From assembly GCF_000017565.1 (NCBI RefSeq), contig NC_009719.1:2897001-2961000 (forward strand): a DNA stretch of 64,000 nt, in the 5' to 3' direction. The notes under the pieces were generated by a model. That model searched no databases. It was not told where the DNA came from and was given only the letters and a program-made list of their open reading frames with translations. This stretch comes from Parvibaculum lavamentivorans DS-1. GTDB lineage: Bacteria; Pseudomonadota; Alphaproteobacteria; Parvibaculales; Parvibaculaceae. Position numbers and translations under genes: made by a program. Within the stretch, counting starts at the first letter, position 1, and the number at the start of each line of letters is the position of its first letter. This document shows positions 27,829-45,393 of the stretch, in pieces.

Positions 27829-28251
27829 ATGGAATGGCGAGGGAAATTAGCCGGGTTTTTGGTGGTTGCTGCGATGGTGCCCACGGGTTTGGCTTGGGCG
27901 CAGGTGCCGCGCATTGCGACGGGGGCTGAGCTTGTTTCGGCCTGTTCGATGGCTGTGGGCCCTGGCGGGTCGACCGATGACAGGATCGCGCGGGCCTCGT
28001 GCCATCAGTTTCTCGCCGGTCTGGTGGCGGGCGTTTATGGTTCGGTGGAGAAGGGGACGCCAATGGTTGTGCGGCGGCTGGGACCCGGAATGGACGAAGA
28101 AGTTTGCTTCCGGCTTCCCGAGAAGCTTGCTTATGCAACCTTTGCGGAGCAGGTGATCTCATTTGCGCCGGAGCATCCGGAACTTTACGACCGTTCGGCC
28201 TTTGAGATGGGCGCAAGGACGCTGGCCGAGCATTATCCTTGTCCTGATTAA
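27829..28251 (+). CDS. Secreted Rap1a/Tai-like protein, paralogue 2
   Basis: A 140-residue exported protein with a signal peptide ending near LAWAQ (residue 25). The mature part matches the protein at 23780 in layout: GAELVSAC, SCHQF, VCFRLPE, and HYPC close to the end, with four cysteines at equivalent places, so two disulfides are likely. The ATG at 27829 has GGAGG 7 bases upstream. It is followed by a clear terminator. It is divergent from the aminotransferase gene; no toxin or secretion genes adjoin. Confidence 0.65.
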   Translation: MEWRGKLAGFLVVAAMVPTGLAWAQVPRIATGAELVSACSMAVGPGGSTDDRIARASCHQFLAGLVAGVYGSVEKGTPMVVRRLGPGMDEEVCFRLPEKLAYATFAEQVISFAPEHPELYDRSAFEMGARTLAEHYPCPD

Positions 28252-28273
28252 AGCACCTCGTACCTCAAGAAAT

Positions 28274-28299
28274 AAAAGCCGTCCCTCGGGACGGCTTTT
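28274..28299 (+). terminator. Intrinsic terminator after Rap1a-like paralogue 2
   Basis: A perfect 11-bp stem AAAAGCCGTCC / GGACGGCTTTT has a four-base loop. The T-run is part of the 3' arm, and another TTTTT follows after a few bases. It begins 22 bp after the stop codon. Confidence 0.9.
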
Positions 28300-28486
28300 C
28301 TGCTTTTTGCTGCCTATTCGGCCCTGATCCGCAATCGTTTCCAGAATTGGACGCCACTCATAAAGGCTGGCAGCGGGCGCTCCGCCATCTTGGCGTATGG
28401 AGGAAGAGGATGGCGGGCCGGACCGCCGTTGCGACAATCCATTGTCACACTGGCGCGGCACCCTGGCACCGGCTAGTGAATAACGG

Positions 28487-28559
<73 letters not shown>

Positions 28560-28796
28560 GACCGTGCGCGCAAGATAGTTGCGGCGAGCGCGCGCGGCAA
28601 GCGAAGCTTCCTCGGGGGTGATGGCAGGTAAATGGCCGATCTCCCGGCGATTCCATGTTAACGCCAGATGAACGAGTGTCTCATTATGGGTTCAAGCTCC
28701 ATAATCTAGTTTGGTGCTGCTTGTGGGGGCGCTGGCGAGCTAGCCCCCGTCCTCCTTCGAGGGGCGCGCTCCCGCCGCCAAAAGGAGCATCGGGTT

Positions 28797-29882
28797 ATGT
28801 GGATGAGAATCGCTATTCTGCTCGCAGGTTTGTTGATCTGGGACGTCGTGACATCTGAGAACGAGCAATCCGCGTTGGAACGCAGCGGGCAGGCCCTGAT
28901 GAATTTCGGCCCTGTCCGCGATCTCGTGAGTTACGCTGAGGATGGCGCGCTGGTTGAAGACGTGCAGTCCCTGACTGCTCTGGTTTCCAGCGAAGCGGCG
29001 GCGGCCGTCGCGGCGCGAAACGTCGTCGAGGCGGAGCGGGCGGAGCGACGAGCGGCACGGGAAAGACGACGGGAACAACTTCGTCTTGCGCCAGAAGATG
29101 TCGACGCCATCGCCAAGGCGGTTACAGAACTCTATCGCGAGGAAGAAGAGCGCGCGGCGGAAGCTTCCGCACCGCAGGCGATGGCTGCGCCGGCACAGCC
29201 ACCTGCCCCCGAGCCGGAGATCGTCGAGCGTTCGGTGGTTTCACTCGGCCCGGATATTCTCGGCGCCATTGTGGACGCTTCCAAGAAGACCGGCGCCAAT
29301 TCAGGCTATCTGCTTCACATCGCCTTGCGGGAGAGCGGTCTGGCTCTTGGCGCGCAGGCGCCGACTTCGTCCGCGACCGGGCCTTTCCAATTCATTCAGC
29401 AGACCTGGTACCAGATGCTCGGCACGTATGGTCCCAAGCATGGGTTGAAGGCGGAAGCGGCGCTTCTGAAGAAAGCGGCGAACGGCACCTATGCGCCGGT
29501 TTCGGCGGCGGCACGGACGGAAGTGCTGGCTCTGCGGACTGATCCCAGCGTTGCGGCGCTGATGGCCGGCGAACTCACCATGGAGAACGCGAAGTCGATG
29601 GAGAGGCTGCTTGGCCGCTCGCCGGCACATGGCGAACTCTATGCGGCTCATGTCTTCGGTCCGGCGGGGGCAGCGAAGCTGGTACGAACGCGCGACACGG
29701 CGGCAGCTACCTCGGCGGCTTCGATCCTGCCATCCGCGGCAGCGGCCAATCGGTGGCTATTCTATACGTCGGGCGGGACGGCGCGCAGCGTCGCTTCGCT
29801 GTTCGACGAGCTGAGCCGGTTTATGTCCACTAGGGAGGTCGCGCAGGTATGCAATGCGAACCTGAACTTCCTGGGGGTCTAG
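28797..29882 (+). CDS. Membrane-anchored lytic transglycosylase-like (SLT domain) protein
   Basis: A 361-residue protein. The N-terminus is a hydrophobic segment (about 3-18) without a clear cut site, so probably an anchor. A charged coiled-coil region follows (70-120; Glu/Arg/Ala-rich), then a Pro/Ala linker (about 122-145). The C-terminal half has the soluble-lytic-transglycosylase fold: HIALRESGLALGA with the likely catalytic E179, then SATGPFQFIQQTWYQML. This suggests cleavage of peptidoglycan glycan strands in the periplasm. AAAGGAG lies upstream. The following rlmB gene is convergent and overlaps the stop by 4 bp. Confidence 0.75.
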   Translation: MWMRIAILLAGLLIWDVVTSENEQSALERSGQALMNFGPVRDLVSYAEDGALVEDVQSLTALVSSEAAAAVAARNVVEAERAERRAARERRREQLRLAPEDVDAIAKAVTELYREEEERAAEASAPQAMAAPAQPPAPEPEIVERSVVSLGPDILGAIVDASKKTGANSGYLLHIALRESGLALGAQAPTSSATGPFQFIQQTWYQMLGTYGPKHGLKAEAALLKKAANGTYAPVSAAARTEVLALRTDPSVAALMAGELTMENAKSMERLLGRSPAHGELYAAHVFGPAGAAKLVRTRDTAAATSAASILPSAAAANRWLFYTSGGTARSVASLFDELSRFMSTREVAQVCNANLNFLGV

Positions 29883-30709
29883 AGATTCCGACGAAAAAGC
29901 TCGTAGAGAGCAACGGCGGCGGCATTGGAGACATTGAGGCTCTTCATGCCGCCTGCCGCCGGAAGACGGGCCAGAAGATCGCAATGCTCGCGCGTTAACC
30001 GGCGCAAGCCAGCTCCCTCGGCACCCAGCACGAGAGCGACACGTGGCGAGAGTTTGAGATCGGGGAGGGAGGCTTCGCCTTCGCCATCCAGGCCAACCAC
30101 CTCGAAGCCCAGTTCCTTGAGTTCCTCGATCGCTCGAACAAGGTTTGTGATGCGGGCGACGCGGACCAGCTCAAGAGCGCCTGAGGCGGCCTTGGCAAGC
30201 ACGCCGCCCAGGGACGGGCTGTTGCGCTCGGTGGTTATCAGAGCGCCCGCCCCGAAGACGGCGGCGGAACGGAGAATCGCTCCAAAATTATGCGGGTCGG
30301 TGACCTGATCCAGCACCACAACGCGGTTTGTACCCTCGCACGCTTCGACCACATCGAGATCTGGCAGGGGAGAGGCACGAAGGGCGATTCCCTGATGAAC
30401 GGCGCCAGCGGGCAAAAGCGCGGCTATATCTTCGTTCTCCATAATCTCCAGGCGCACCGGAAGATCGGCCGGAAGGCGGGCGCCTTGCCGTGCCAGCTCG
30501 GTCTCGGCGTTGCGGGTCAGCACAAGGCGTTCGGCCAAGCGGGCCGGATTGGCCAAGGCGGCCAAAACCGCATGAAACCCATAGAGATAGGCATCATTTG
30601 CGCCGCCACCGCCCTTGCCGCCGGCTGGCGAACGGCCGTTGCGCCCCCGCGGGCTACCCGAGGTGGCGCTGCTATTGGAGAATTTACCCTGTTGCTTGCG
30701 TCGGCTCAT
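29879..30709 (-). CDS. rlmB: 23S rRNA (guanosine-2'-O-)-methyltransferase RlmB
   Basis: A SPOUT-class methyltransferase of the TrmH/RlmB group that methylates the ribose of a guanosine in 23S rRNA. From the ATG at 30709 it has 276 residues. A basic, Gly/Ser-rich N-terminal tail (about 40 residues) precedes the substrate-binding domain (YLYGFHAVLAAL). The knot motifs are VLDQVTDPHNFGAILRSA, VALVLGAEGAGLRRL and LNVSNAAAVALYE. A TTG at 30757 in the same frame would add 16 residues; neither start has a strong ribosome site. Its end overlaps the SLT gene by 4 bp. Confidence 0.9.
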   Translation of the reverse strand: MSRRKQQGKFSNSSATSGSPRGRNGRSPAGGKGGGGANDAYLYGFHAVLAALANPARLAERLVLTRNAETELARQGARLPADLPVRLEIMENEDIAALLPAGAVHQGIALRASPLPDLDVVEACEGTNRVVVLDQVTDPHNFGAILRSAAVFGAGALITTERNSPSLGGVLAKAASGALELVRVARITNLVRAIEELKELGFEVVGLDGEGEASLPDLKLSPRVALVLGAEGAGLRRLTREHCDLLARLPAAGGMKSLNVSNAAAVALYELFRRNL

Positions 30710-30831
30710 GCGGGCGCTTATATTGCTGCTCTCGGGCTCATGCAAATGCCCCCTCAACAGTATGCCTTGCCGCGCCGGTCGGCTGGAGGCACGCTGCGGG
30801 GGTGTTCACGTTTTCGGGACCGGGATTTTAG

Positions 30832-30860
30832 TTGACACAGGGGCGGCAAACCGGAATAAA
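30832..30860 (+). promoter_or_regulatory. Sigma-70-type promoter for the tRNA-Tyr/Gly-tuf transcript
   Basis: A perfect -35 TTGACA at 30832-30837 is separated by 17 bp from AATAAA at 30855-30860 (four of six matches to TATAAT). Start of transcription would fall about 70 bp before tRNA-Tyr. There is no terminator before tuf, so it probably also serves tuf, tRNA-Trp, secE and nusG. Confidence 0.75.
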
Positions 30861-30937
30861 GCCGCGCGTGTCCGTCAGAGGCCAAAACACAACCACATCC
30901 GCGAACTTATTGGGATTTCACAACATTCATCGGACAC

Positions 30938-31022
30938 GGAGGGGTGCCCGAGTGGCTAAAGGGGACGGACTGTAAATCCGTTGGCTATGCCTACGTTGGT
31001 TCGAATCCAACCCCCTCCACCA
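30938..31022 (+). tRNA. tRNA-Tyr (anticodon GUA)
   Basis: A class II tRNA of 85 bases including encoded CCA. The acceptor GGAGGGG pairs with CCCCTCC, the anticodon stem is CGGA/TCCG with loop CTGTAAA (GTA), a long variable arm follows (GGCTATGCC region), and the T loop is TTCGAAT. Confidence 0.96.
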
Positions 31023-31077
31023 TCCAGCGCAGGCAGGACGAAGACAGAGAGCAGGCAGGGTCGAACGGGATCCCGAG

Positions 31078-31151
31078 GCGGGTGTAGCTCAATGGTAGAG
31101 CAACAGCCTTCCAAGCTGATGACGAGGGTTCGATTCCCTTCACCCGCTCCA
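31078..31151 (+). tRNA. tRNA-Gly (anticodon UCC)
   Basis: The acceptor GCGGGTG pairs with CACCCGC. The D arm is GCTC/GAGC, the anticodon stem CAGC/GCTG with loop CTTCCAA (TCC), and the T loop TTCGATT. CCA is encoded at 31149-31151. It is 55 bp after tRNA-Tyr and 147 bp before tuf. Confidence 0.96.
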
Positions 31152-31298
31152 ACCGTTCGCCGCATGCGCGGCTTGGCCGGTGCGAAACCGGCGGAGACAG
31201 ACGAGCGATAAACCGGCCGAGGCCGGCGAGATAAATGAACGAATACGCGTCCGCCGAAATCGGATGCCAGTCGATCCAACTGAAGGTAGCTAACGCCC

Positions 31299-32489
<1,191 letters not shown>

Positions 32490-32515
32490 GGTTTGCCGCT
32501 CACGCGGCAGGACCT

Positions 32516-32591
32516 AGGAGTGTAGCTCAACTGGTAGAGCACCGGTCTCCAAAACCGGGGGTTGGGGGTTCGAGCCCCTCCACTCCTGCCA
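32516..32591 (+). tRNA. tRNA-Trp (anticodon CCA)
   Basis: 76 bases. The acceptor AGGAGTG pairs with CACTCCT, the D arm is GCTC/GAGC, the anticodon stem CCGGT/ACCGG with loop CTCCAAA (CCA), and the T loop TTCGAGC. CCA is encoded at 32589-32591. It lies 26 bp after tuf, just before secE. Confidence 0.96.
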
Positions 32592-32700
32592 CCGTCCACC
32601 GCGGACTCGATGCGGCGACGGAAGGGCAGGTCGGGGCCGGGCCCTTTGCGAAGCGGGCGACTGAACTGGATAAGGCGCCGAGAGGCAGTTGGTAGAGAAA

Positions 32701-32901
32701 ATGGCGAAAACCAATCCACTCGAATTTATCCAGCAGGTGCGGTCGGAGACTGCAAAGGTCACTTGGCCGACCCGCCGCGAGACCATTATCACGACGGTGA
32801 TGGTCTTCATCATGGTGGCCTTCGCGATGGTGTTCTTCTTTCTGGCCGATACCGCGCTGAGCTACATCGTCTCGCTCGTGCTCGGCTTCGGCGGCAATTG
32901 A
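32701..32901 (+). CDS. secE: Preprotein translocase subunit SecE
   Basis: A 66-residue single-span membrane protein that clamps SecY in the translocon. The amphipathic [20 protein letters not shown] is the conserved cytoplasmic helix, followed by one membrane segment (about 32-60). It is the short one-span form. An in-frame TTG at 32689 would add four residues, but the ATG at 32701 begins the conserved MAKTNP. It is 34 bp before nusG, the normal partner. Confidence 0.95.
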   Translation: MAKTNPLEFIQQVRSETAKVTWPTRRETIITTVMVFIMVAFAMVFFFLADTALSYIVSLVLGFGGN

Positions 32902-32935
32902 GGTCAGGGGTCTTCGGATCCCGTCGGAAACAAAT

Positions 32936-33466
32936 ATGGCTAAGCGCTGGTATATCGTTCACGCCTACTCGAACTTCGAAAAGAAGGTCGCGGAATCTCT
33001 GCGTGAGCAGGCCGAGCAGCAGGGCCTCTCGGAGCAGTTCGAGGAAATCCTCGTGCCGACCGAAGAGGTTGTCGAAGTGCGCCGCGGCCGCAAGATCAAC
33101 GCGGAACGCAAGTTCTTCCCCGGCTATGTGCTGGTGAAGGTGGATCTGACCGACGAGGCTTATCACCTTGTCAAGAATACGCCGAAAGTGACGGGCTTTC
33201 TCGGCGCGGACAACAAGCCGCAGCCGATCAGCCAGGCGGAAGTCGACCGCATCCTGCATCAGGTGCAGGAAGGCGTGGAGCGGCCGAAGCCCTCGATCAC
33301 ATTCGAGATCGGCGAGCAGGTTCGCGTGGCGGACGGTCCGTTCGCATCGTTCAATGGTTTCGTCGAGGAAGTCGACGAAGAGAAGGCACGGCTCAAGGTT
33401 GCCGTGTCGATTTTCGGCCGGGCGACTCCGGTCGAGCTTGAATACGCACAGGTCGAGAAGCTCTAG
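32936..33466 (+). CDS. nusG: Transcription termination/antitermination protein NusG
   Basis: A 176-residue factor that binds RNA polymerase and couples it to Rho or the ribosome (through S10). The N-terminal NGN domain starts [18 protein letters not shown], with FPGYVLVKV near 60. The C-terminal KOW domain is [20 protein letters not shown]. It lies in the standard secE-nusG-rplK order, 103 bp before rplK. Confidence 0.97.
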   Translation: MAKRWYIVHAYSNFEKKVAESLREQAEQQGLSEQFEEILVPTEEVVEVRRGRKINAERKFFPGYVLVKVDLTDEAYHLVKNTPKVTGFLGADNKPQPISQAEVDRILHQVQEGVERPKPSITFEIGEQVRVADGPFASFNGFVEEVDEEKARLKVAVSIFGRATPVELEYAQVEKL

Positions 33467-33569
33467 GGCTTTTCGCTTTTGCGCTTTGTGGGAGGCACGG
33501 CGGAACGCGTTCCAAGGTGCCGCTGACCACTAACCCAAAGCGCCGGCGAGTGGCCGGCAGGGGAAAGAC

Positions 33570-33998
33570 ATGGCGAAGAAAATCGAAGGTTACATAAAAC
33601 TGCAGGTGCCTGCAGGCGCGGCAAATCCGTCGCCGCCGATTGGCCCCGCGCTCGGTCAGCGCGGTCTCAACATCATGGAATTCTGCAAGGCATTTAATGC
33701 TGCCACGCAGAAGATGGAACAAGGCATGCCGATCCCGGTCGTGATTACGGCCTTCTCGGACCGTTCCTTTACTTTCGCGATGAAGACGCCGCCTGCCTCG
33801 TACTTCCTGAAGAAGGCCGCGAAGGTGACGTCGGGTTCCAAGACCCCGGGCCGCGCCAGCGCCGGCACCGTGACCGTCGCCCAGTGCCGCGAGATTGCCG
33901 AAGCGAAGATGGCGGACCTGAACGCCAACGATCTCGATCAGGCGACAAAGATTATTGCCGGTTCCGCCCGTTCCATGGGCCTTCAGGTAGTGGAGTGA
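33570..33998 (+). CDS. rplK: 50S ribosomal protein L11
   Basis: 142 residues, the same as in E. coli. The N-terminal [25 protein letters not shown] carries the proline pair where thiopeptides act, and the C-terminal rRNA-binding domain has [11 protein letters not shown]. It forms the GTPase-associated centre base with L10 and L7/L12. GGGGAAAG lies before the ATG; rplA follows after 5 bp. Confidence 0.98.
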   Translation: MAKKIEGYIKLQVPAGAANPSPPIGPALGQRGLNIMEFCKAFNAATQKMEQGMPIPVVITAFSDRSFTFAMKTPPASYFLKKAAKVTSGSKTPGRASAGTVTVAQCREIAEAKMADLNANDLDQATKIIAGSARSMGLQVVE

Positions 33999-34003
33999 GT
34001 GTC

Positions 34004-34705
34004 ATGGCAAAAGCAGGAAAGCGTATTGAGAAGGCTCGCGAGGGCATCGACCGCAAGAAGACTTATGGCCTCGACGAGGCTGTGAAGATGGTCAAGGACC
34101 GTGCGAGCGTGAAGTTCGACGAGACCATCGAAGTTGCGATCGCTCTCGGCGTCGACCCGCGTCACGCGGACCAGATGGTTCGCGGCGTCGTGGCGCTACC
34201 GAGCGGTTCAGGCCGTACCGTCCGTGTTGCGGTTTTCGCAAAGGGCGACAAGGCTGACCAGGCGCGCGCGGCAGGTGCGGATATTGTCGGTGACGACGAT
34301 CTCGCCGAGATCGTGCAGTCGGGCAAGATCGACTTCGATCGTTGCATTGCAACGCCGGACATGATGCCGCTGGTCGGCCGTCTCGGTAAGGTGCTCGGCC
34401 CGCGCGGCCTGATGCCGAACCCGAAGGTAGGCACGGTGACGCCGGATGTCGCAGAGGCCGTGAAGGCGGCCAAGGGTGGCGCCGTCGAATTCCGCGTCGA
34501 GAAGGCGGGCATCATTCATGCCGGTGTCGGCAAGGCGAGCTTCAGCGAAGACCAGATCCTGGTGAATATCCGGGCGCTGATTGACGCGGTGCAGAAGGCC
34601 AAGCCGACGGGTGCCAAGGGCACCTACATCAAGCGCATCGCGATCAGCTCGACGATGGGCCCCGGCGTAAAGGTCGAGCCGCAGAGCGTTGCGGCGAGCG
34701 CGTAA
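34004..34705 (+). CDS. rplA: 50S ribosomal protein L1
   Basis: 233 residues. Forms the L1 stalk that moves deacyl-tRNA out of the E site, and in many bacteria represses its own rplKA mRNA. Typical blocks are [21 protein letters not shown], the loop [20 protein letters not shown], and [17 protein letters not shown] at the end. The ATG at 34004 begins the conserved MAKAGKR. A 377-bp leader for rplJL follows. Confidence 0.98.
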   Translation: MAKAGKRIEKAREGIDRKKTYGLDEAVKMVKDRASVKFDETIEVAIALGVDPRHADQMVRGVVALPSGSGRTVRVAVFAKGDKADQARAAGADIVGDDDLAEIVQSGKIDFDRCIATPDMMPLVGRLGKVLGPRGLMPNPKVGTVTPDVAEAVKAAKGGAVEFRVEKAGIIHAGVGKASFSEDQILVNIRALIDAVQKAKPTGAKGTYIKRIAISSTMGPGVKVEPQSVAASA

Positions 34706-35082
34706 GCGCTGGAAGAGTTTCCGGCCGTGCCTTCGGGTGCGGGCGGCAAGTGCGGACGGGAGTGTAACCACTTCGGCGTGAGCCGGAGTGGCTACGCCAT
34801 CGTCCGTTCACCTGTCCGAGACTGCGGGTGCCGAGGTTTTCGAGCCGAGGCTTAATCGCCAAAAGAGGGCGGCCGGCAATAGACGGGAGTTTGAACGATT
34901 TCACGGGCCTTCGGGGCCATGGGATCGGTTGGAGCCCGGGACGACAGGCAAGTGAGCGCCGCTCGGCAGTTGCGATATGCGACTGAGATAGAGCGGCAGA
35001 TGCCAATGGCGGCAAGGACGGAAGTTAACCGGCCGAACCGCCCCCAAGTGTACGAGGGTTTCGTACACACGGAGAGAGCAAA
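34706..35082 (+). promoter_or_regulatory. Leader region of rplJL (L10-type leader)
   Basis: 377 bp without a gene between rplA and rplJ. Clear RNA structures are: a 7-bp stem with a TTCG loop (34725-34742); a 14-bp stem with two G-U pairs and a GTGA loop (34764-34795), enclosed by a 6-bp outer stem CGGACG/CGTCCG (34753-34758 with 34801-34806); and an 8-bp hairpin GTGTACGA/TCGTACAC (35048-35068) that ends 2 bases before the rplJ ribosome site. In bacteria L10 or the L10-L12 complex binds such a leader to repress its own translation. No clear promoter was picked out. Confidence 0.7.
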
Positions 35083-35601
35083 GTGGACAGAGCTGAAAAG
35101 TCAGAGCTCGTGACGCATCTCAACGGCGTGTTTGCTAACGCCGGTGTGGTTGTCGTTGCCCACTACAGCGGCCTCACCGTGAACCAGATGTCTGATCTGC
35201 GTTCGCGGATGGCCAAGGCTGGTGCTTCGTTCAAGGTAACGAAGAACCGGCTGGCGAAGCTCGCTCTGGACGGCACCCCGATGACGGAGATCGGCGATCT
35301 CTTCGCGGGGCCGACGGCAATCGCCTATTCGCAGGACCCGGTGGCAGCCCCCAAGGTTGCGATCGAGTTTGCCAAGGAGAACCAGAAGCTGGTGATCCTC
35401 GGCGGCGCAATGGGCCAGACGGTTCTCGATGCCAAAGCAGTGAAGCAGCTTGCCGATCTGCCGTCGCTCGATGAACTGCGCGCGAAGATCGTGGGCATGA
35501 TCCAGACCCCGGCCACCCGCATTGCGGGCGTGCTGCAGGCTCCTGGCGGCCAGCTTGCGCGTGTCCTGAATGCCTATGCCACCAAGAGCGAAGCGGCTTG
35601 A
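35083..35601 (+). CDS. rplJ: 50S ribosomal protein L10
   Basis: 172 residues. It carries the L7/L12 dimers of the stalk on its C-terminal helix (the final part from about residue 135) and binds 23S rRNA by its N-terminal domain ([31 protein letters not shown]). The start is GTG at 35083 with GGAGAGA 6 bases upstream. A hairpin directly before the ribosome site fits translational control. Confidence 0.97.
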   Translation: MDRAEKSELVTHLNGVFANAGVVVVAHYSGLTVNQMSDLRSRMAKAGASFKVTKNRLAKLALDGTPMTEIGDLFAGPTAIAYSQDPVAAPKVAIEFAKENQKLVILGGAMGQTVLDAKAVKQLADLPSLDELRAKIVGMIQTPATRIAGVLQAPGGQLARVLNAYATKSEAA

Positions 35602-35649
35602 CCGCTGCGGTGACCCGAACCAACCGAATCCAACCAGAGAGACTTTGAA

Positions 35650-36021
35650 ATGACCGATCTTGCGAAAATTGTTGAAGACCTGTCGAACCTGACCGTCCTC
35701 GAGGCGGCCGAGCTGTCGAAGATGCTCGAAGAGAAGTGGGGCGTTTCCGCCGCTGCTCCGGTGGCTGTTGCCGCCGCGGGTGCCGCGCCTGCCGCCGCTG
35801 CCGAAGAGCAGACCGAATTCGACGTCATTCTTGCCGCCGCCGGCGACAAGAAGATCGAAGTGATCAAGGAAGTGCGTGCGATCACCGGTCTTGGCCTCAA
35901 GGAAGCCAAGGACCTGGTCGAAGGCGCTCCGAAGACCGTCAAGGAAGCCGCGTCCAAGGACGAAGCTGCCAAGATCAAGGCGCAGCTCGAGAAGGCCGGC
36001 GCGAAGGTCGAACTCAAGTAA
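35650..36021 (+). CDS. rplL: 50S ribosomal protein L7/L12
   Basis: 123 residues. The N-terminal dimerisation helices are followed by an Ala/Pro-rich hinge (about 36-52). The globular factor-binding domain has [20 protein letters not shown] and [12 protein letters not shown]. It recruits translation GTPases. It is 48 bp after rplJ; a hairpin and 179 bp separate it from rpoB. Confidence 0.98.
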   Translation: MTDLAKIVEDLSNLTVLEAAELSKMLEEKWGVSAAAPVAVAAAGAAPAAAAEEQTEFDVILAAAGDKKIEVIKEVRAITGLGLKEAKDLVEGAPKTVKEAASKDEAAKIKAQLEKAGAKVELK

Positions 36022-36038
36022 GTTCGCTACACGAGTAT

Positions 36039-36076
36039 GGCCGGAACGAAAGGGCGCAGGTCCGCTCGTTCCGGCC
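36039..36076 (+). promoter_or_regulatory. Hairpin between rplL and rpoB
   Basis: A perfect 11-bp stem GGCCGGAACGA / TCGTTCCGGCC with a 16-base loop begins 17 bp after rplL. No T-run follows. The place matches the rplL-rpoB attenuator and RNase III site of enterobacteria, so partial termination or mRNA cutting is likely; this is inference from position and structure. Confidence 0.6.
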
Positions 36077-36200
36077 GACGCTCCGGCGCTCCATGTGCCG
36101 GATACCCCCCACGGAGAATACGGGCCTAAGACCGGGCTGCCCCTCTCTCCGACTGAAAGCCCGGCCGCCGTTCTAATGCAGAGCGTTGCGAGGAGCACAT

Positions 36201-40289
<4,089 letters not shown>

Positions 40290-40302
40290 CAAGAAAAGAC
40301 GA

Positions 40303-40330
40303 GGCGGCGCGCTTCACGAAGCGCGCCGCC
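40303..40330 (+). promoter_or_regulatory. Strong hairpin between rpoB and rpoC
   Basis: A perfect 12-bp GC-rich stem GGCGGCGCGCTT / AAGCGCGCCGCC with loop CACG begins 14 bp after rpoB, within a 169-bp gap. There is no U-run (GCCTTCTCCC follows), so it is not a standard terminator. It may protect or process the mRNA, or pause polymerase to balance beta and beta'. Confidence 0.6.
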
Positions 40331-40458
40331 GCCTTCTCCCGGCAGTCCGGGAATGCAGAAGGCAGAAATTTGGAATACGGGGTAAGCGGACGGAAGGCCC
40401 CACCGGACCGCACTTACACGATCCCCGTTGGCTTTGAGGCTGAGCTCAGGAGAAGTCC

Positions 40459-44652
<4,194 letters not shown>

Positions 44653-44678
44653 CGCTTCTCTTTAATATCAACGTTAGG

Positions 44679-44708
44679 AACAGGCCGCCCTCAGGGGCGG
44701 CCTGTTTC
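44679..44708 (+). terminator. Intrinsic terminator after rpoC
   Basis: A perfect 12-bp stem AACAGGCCGCCC / GGGCGGCCTGTT with loop TCAG is followed by TTCGTTT. It starts 26 bp after rpoC and ends the rpoBC transcript. Confidence 0.9.
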
Positions 44709-45393
44709 GTTTATGCCCCCCCCAGCGCTTGCCGGTACGGATGAGAAACAGAATGAACAGGGCGGCGAAGATCAGGTCGCCCGCTGTGGCGCCGATTGCC
44801 GGCGCGGGCAGGCTGGTGCTGGTCCATGTAAGGCTACGAGAACACACAGGCCCGGTTTGCCGATTGCGGCCCGGCTTTCATTAAATATGTCGCAGGCCGG
44901 GGGAATCACTCAGAGAATCAACTGTTAACCGGTGGCGATTTTCTCCTCGATGAAAGTCCGGAATGGGACGCGGGAGGGGGCATTTTTTGCGCCGAGGTCC
45001 GGATATGGCTGCTTCCAGGCCGGTTCGGAGGCGAAACGGCTCATCAATCGTTCCGAAGCGGGGTTTTGCGGGCAATTTTCAAGGATTGGGGTTGACGGGT
45101 AGGGACCCCCAGAGTAGTTTCCGCCCACTTTCGCTCCAGGTAGTAGAGGCACCCGGGCCGATGACCGTTAAATCCCTGAGGGGATTTGGTTTTTGGCCGG
45201 ATCTAGACACTGGGGCCGGTAAGCAGAATACGAGGAATGGCGCAAGATTCCGGGCGCAAGGCCGGAATCCTCTGCATTTGGACGCAAGGCCCTAAACGGG
45301 TTTCGTGTCCATGAGCGCGCGCAGCCCAATTCCGGACGATGTCCGGGGCGGCGCGGCTATTTTTTGTTTGGACAGACAGGATCGAGCAGGCGA
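44709..45393. other. Long gene-free interval before rpsL
   Basis: There is no convincing gene in these 685 bp. The left part has a possible small reading frame on the minus strand (see findings), which codes a membrane-like stretch but lacks a good start. A TTGACG at 45092-45097, 17 bp before TAGTTT, could be the promoter of the rpsL-rpsG-fusA-tuf operon. A hairpin AAATCCC/GGGATTT (45170-45187) with TTTTT at 45190-45194 lies in the leader. The rest is C/G-rich and unremarkable. Confidence 0.5.
45170..45194 (+). promoter_or_regulatory. Possible attenuator hairpin in the rpsL leader
   Basis: A perfect 7-bp stem AAATCCC / GGGATTT with loop TGAG is followed after two bases by TTTTT. This is the form of a weak intrinsic terminator, placed about 200 bp before rpsL and 50 bp after the putative promoter, so it may act as an attenuator. 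Confidence 0.45.

Noticed and set aside
28655-28858. A 67-codon frame before the SLT gene
   Set aside because: It overlaps the SLT start in another frame, has no ribosome site and a low-complexity Pro/Arg middle part.
44713-44928. A 71-codon plus-strand frame after the rpoC terminator
   Set aside because: No ribosome site, starts directly after a terminator, and composition gives no sign of a protein.
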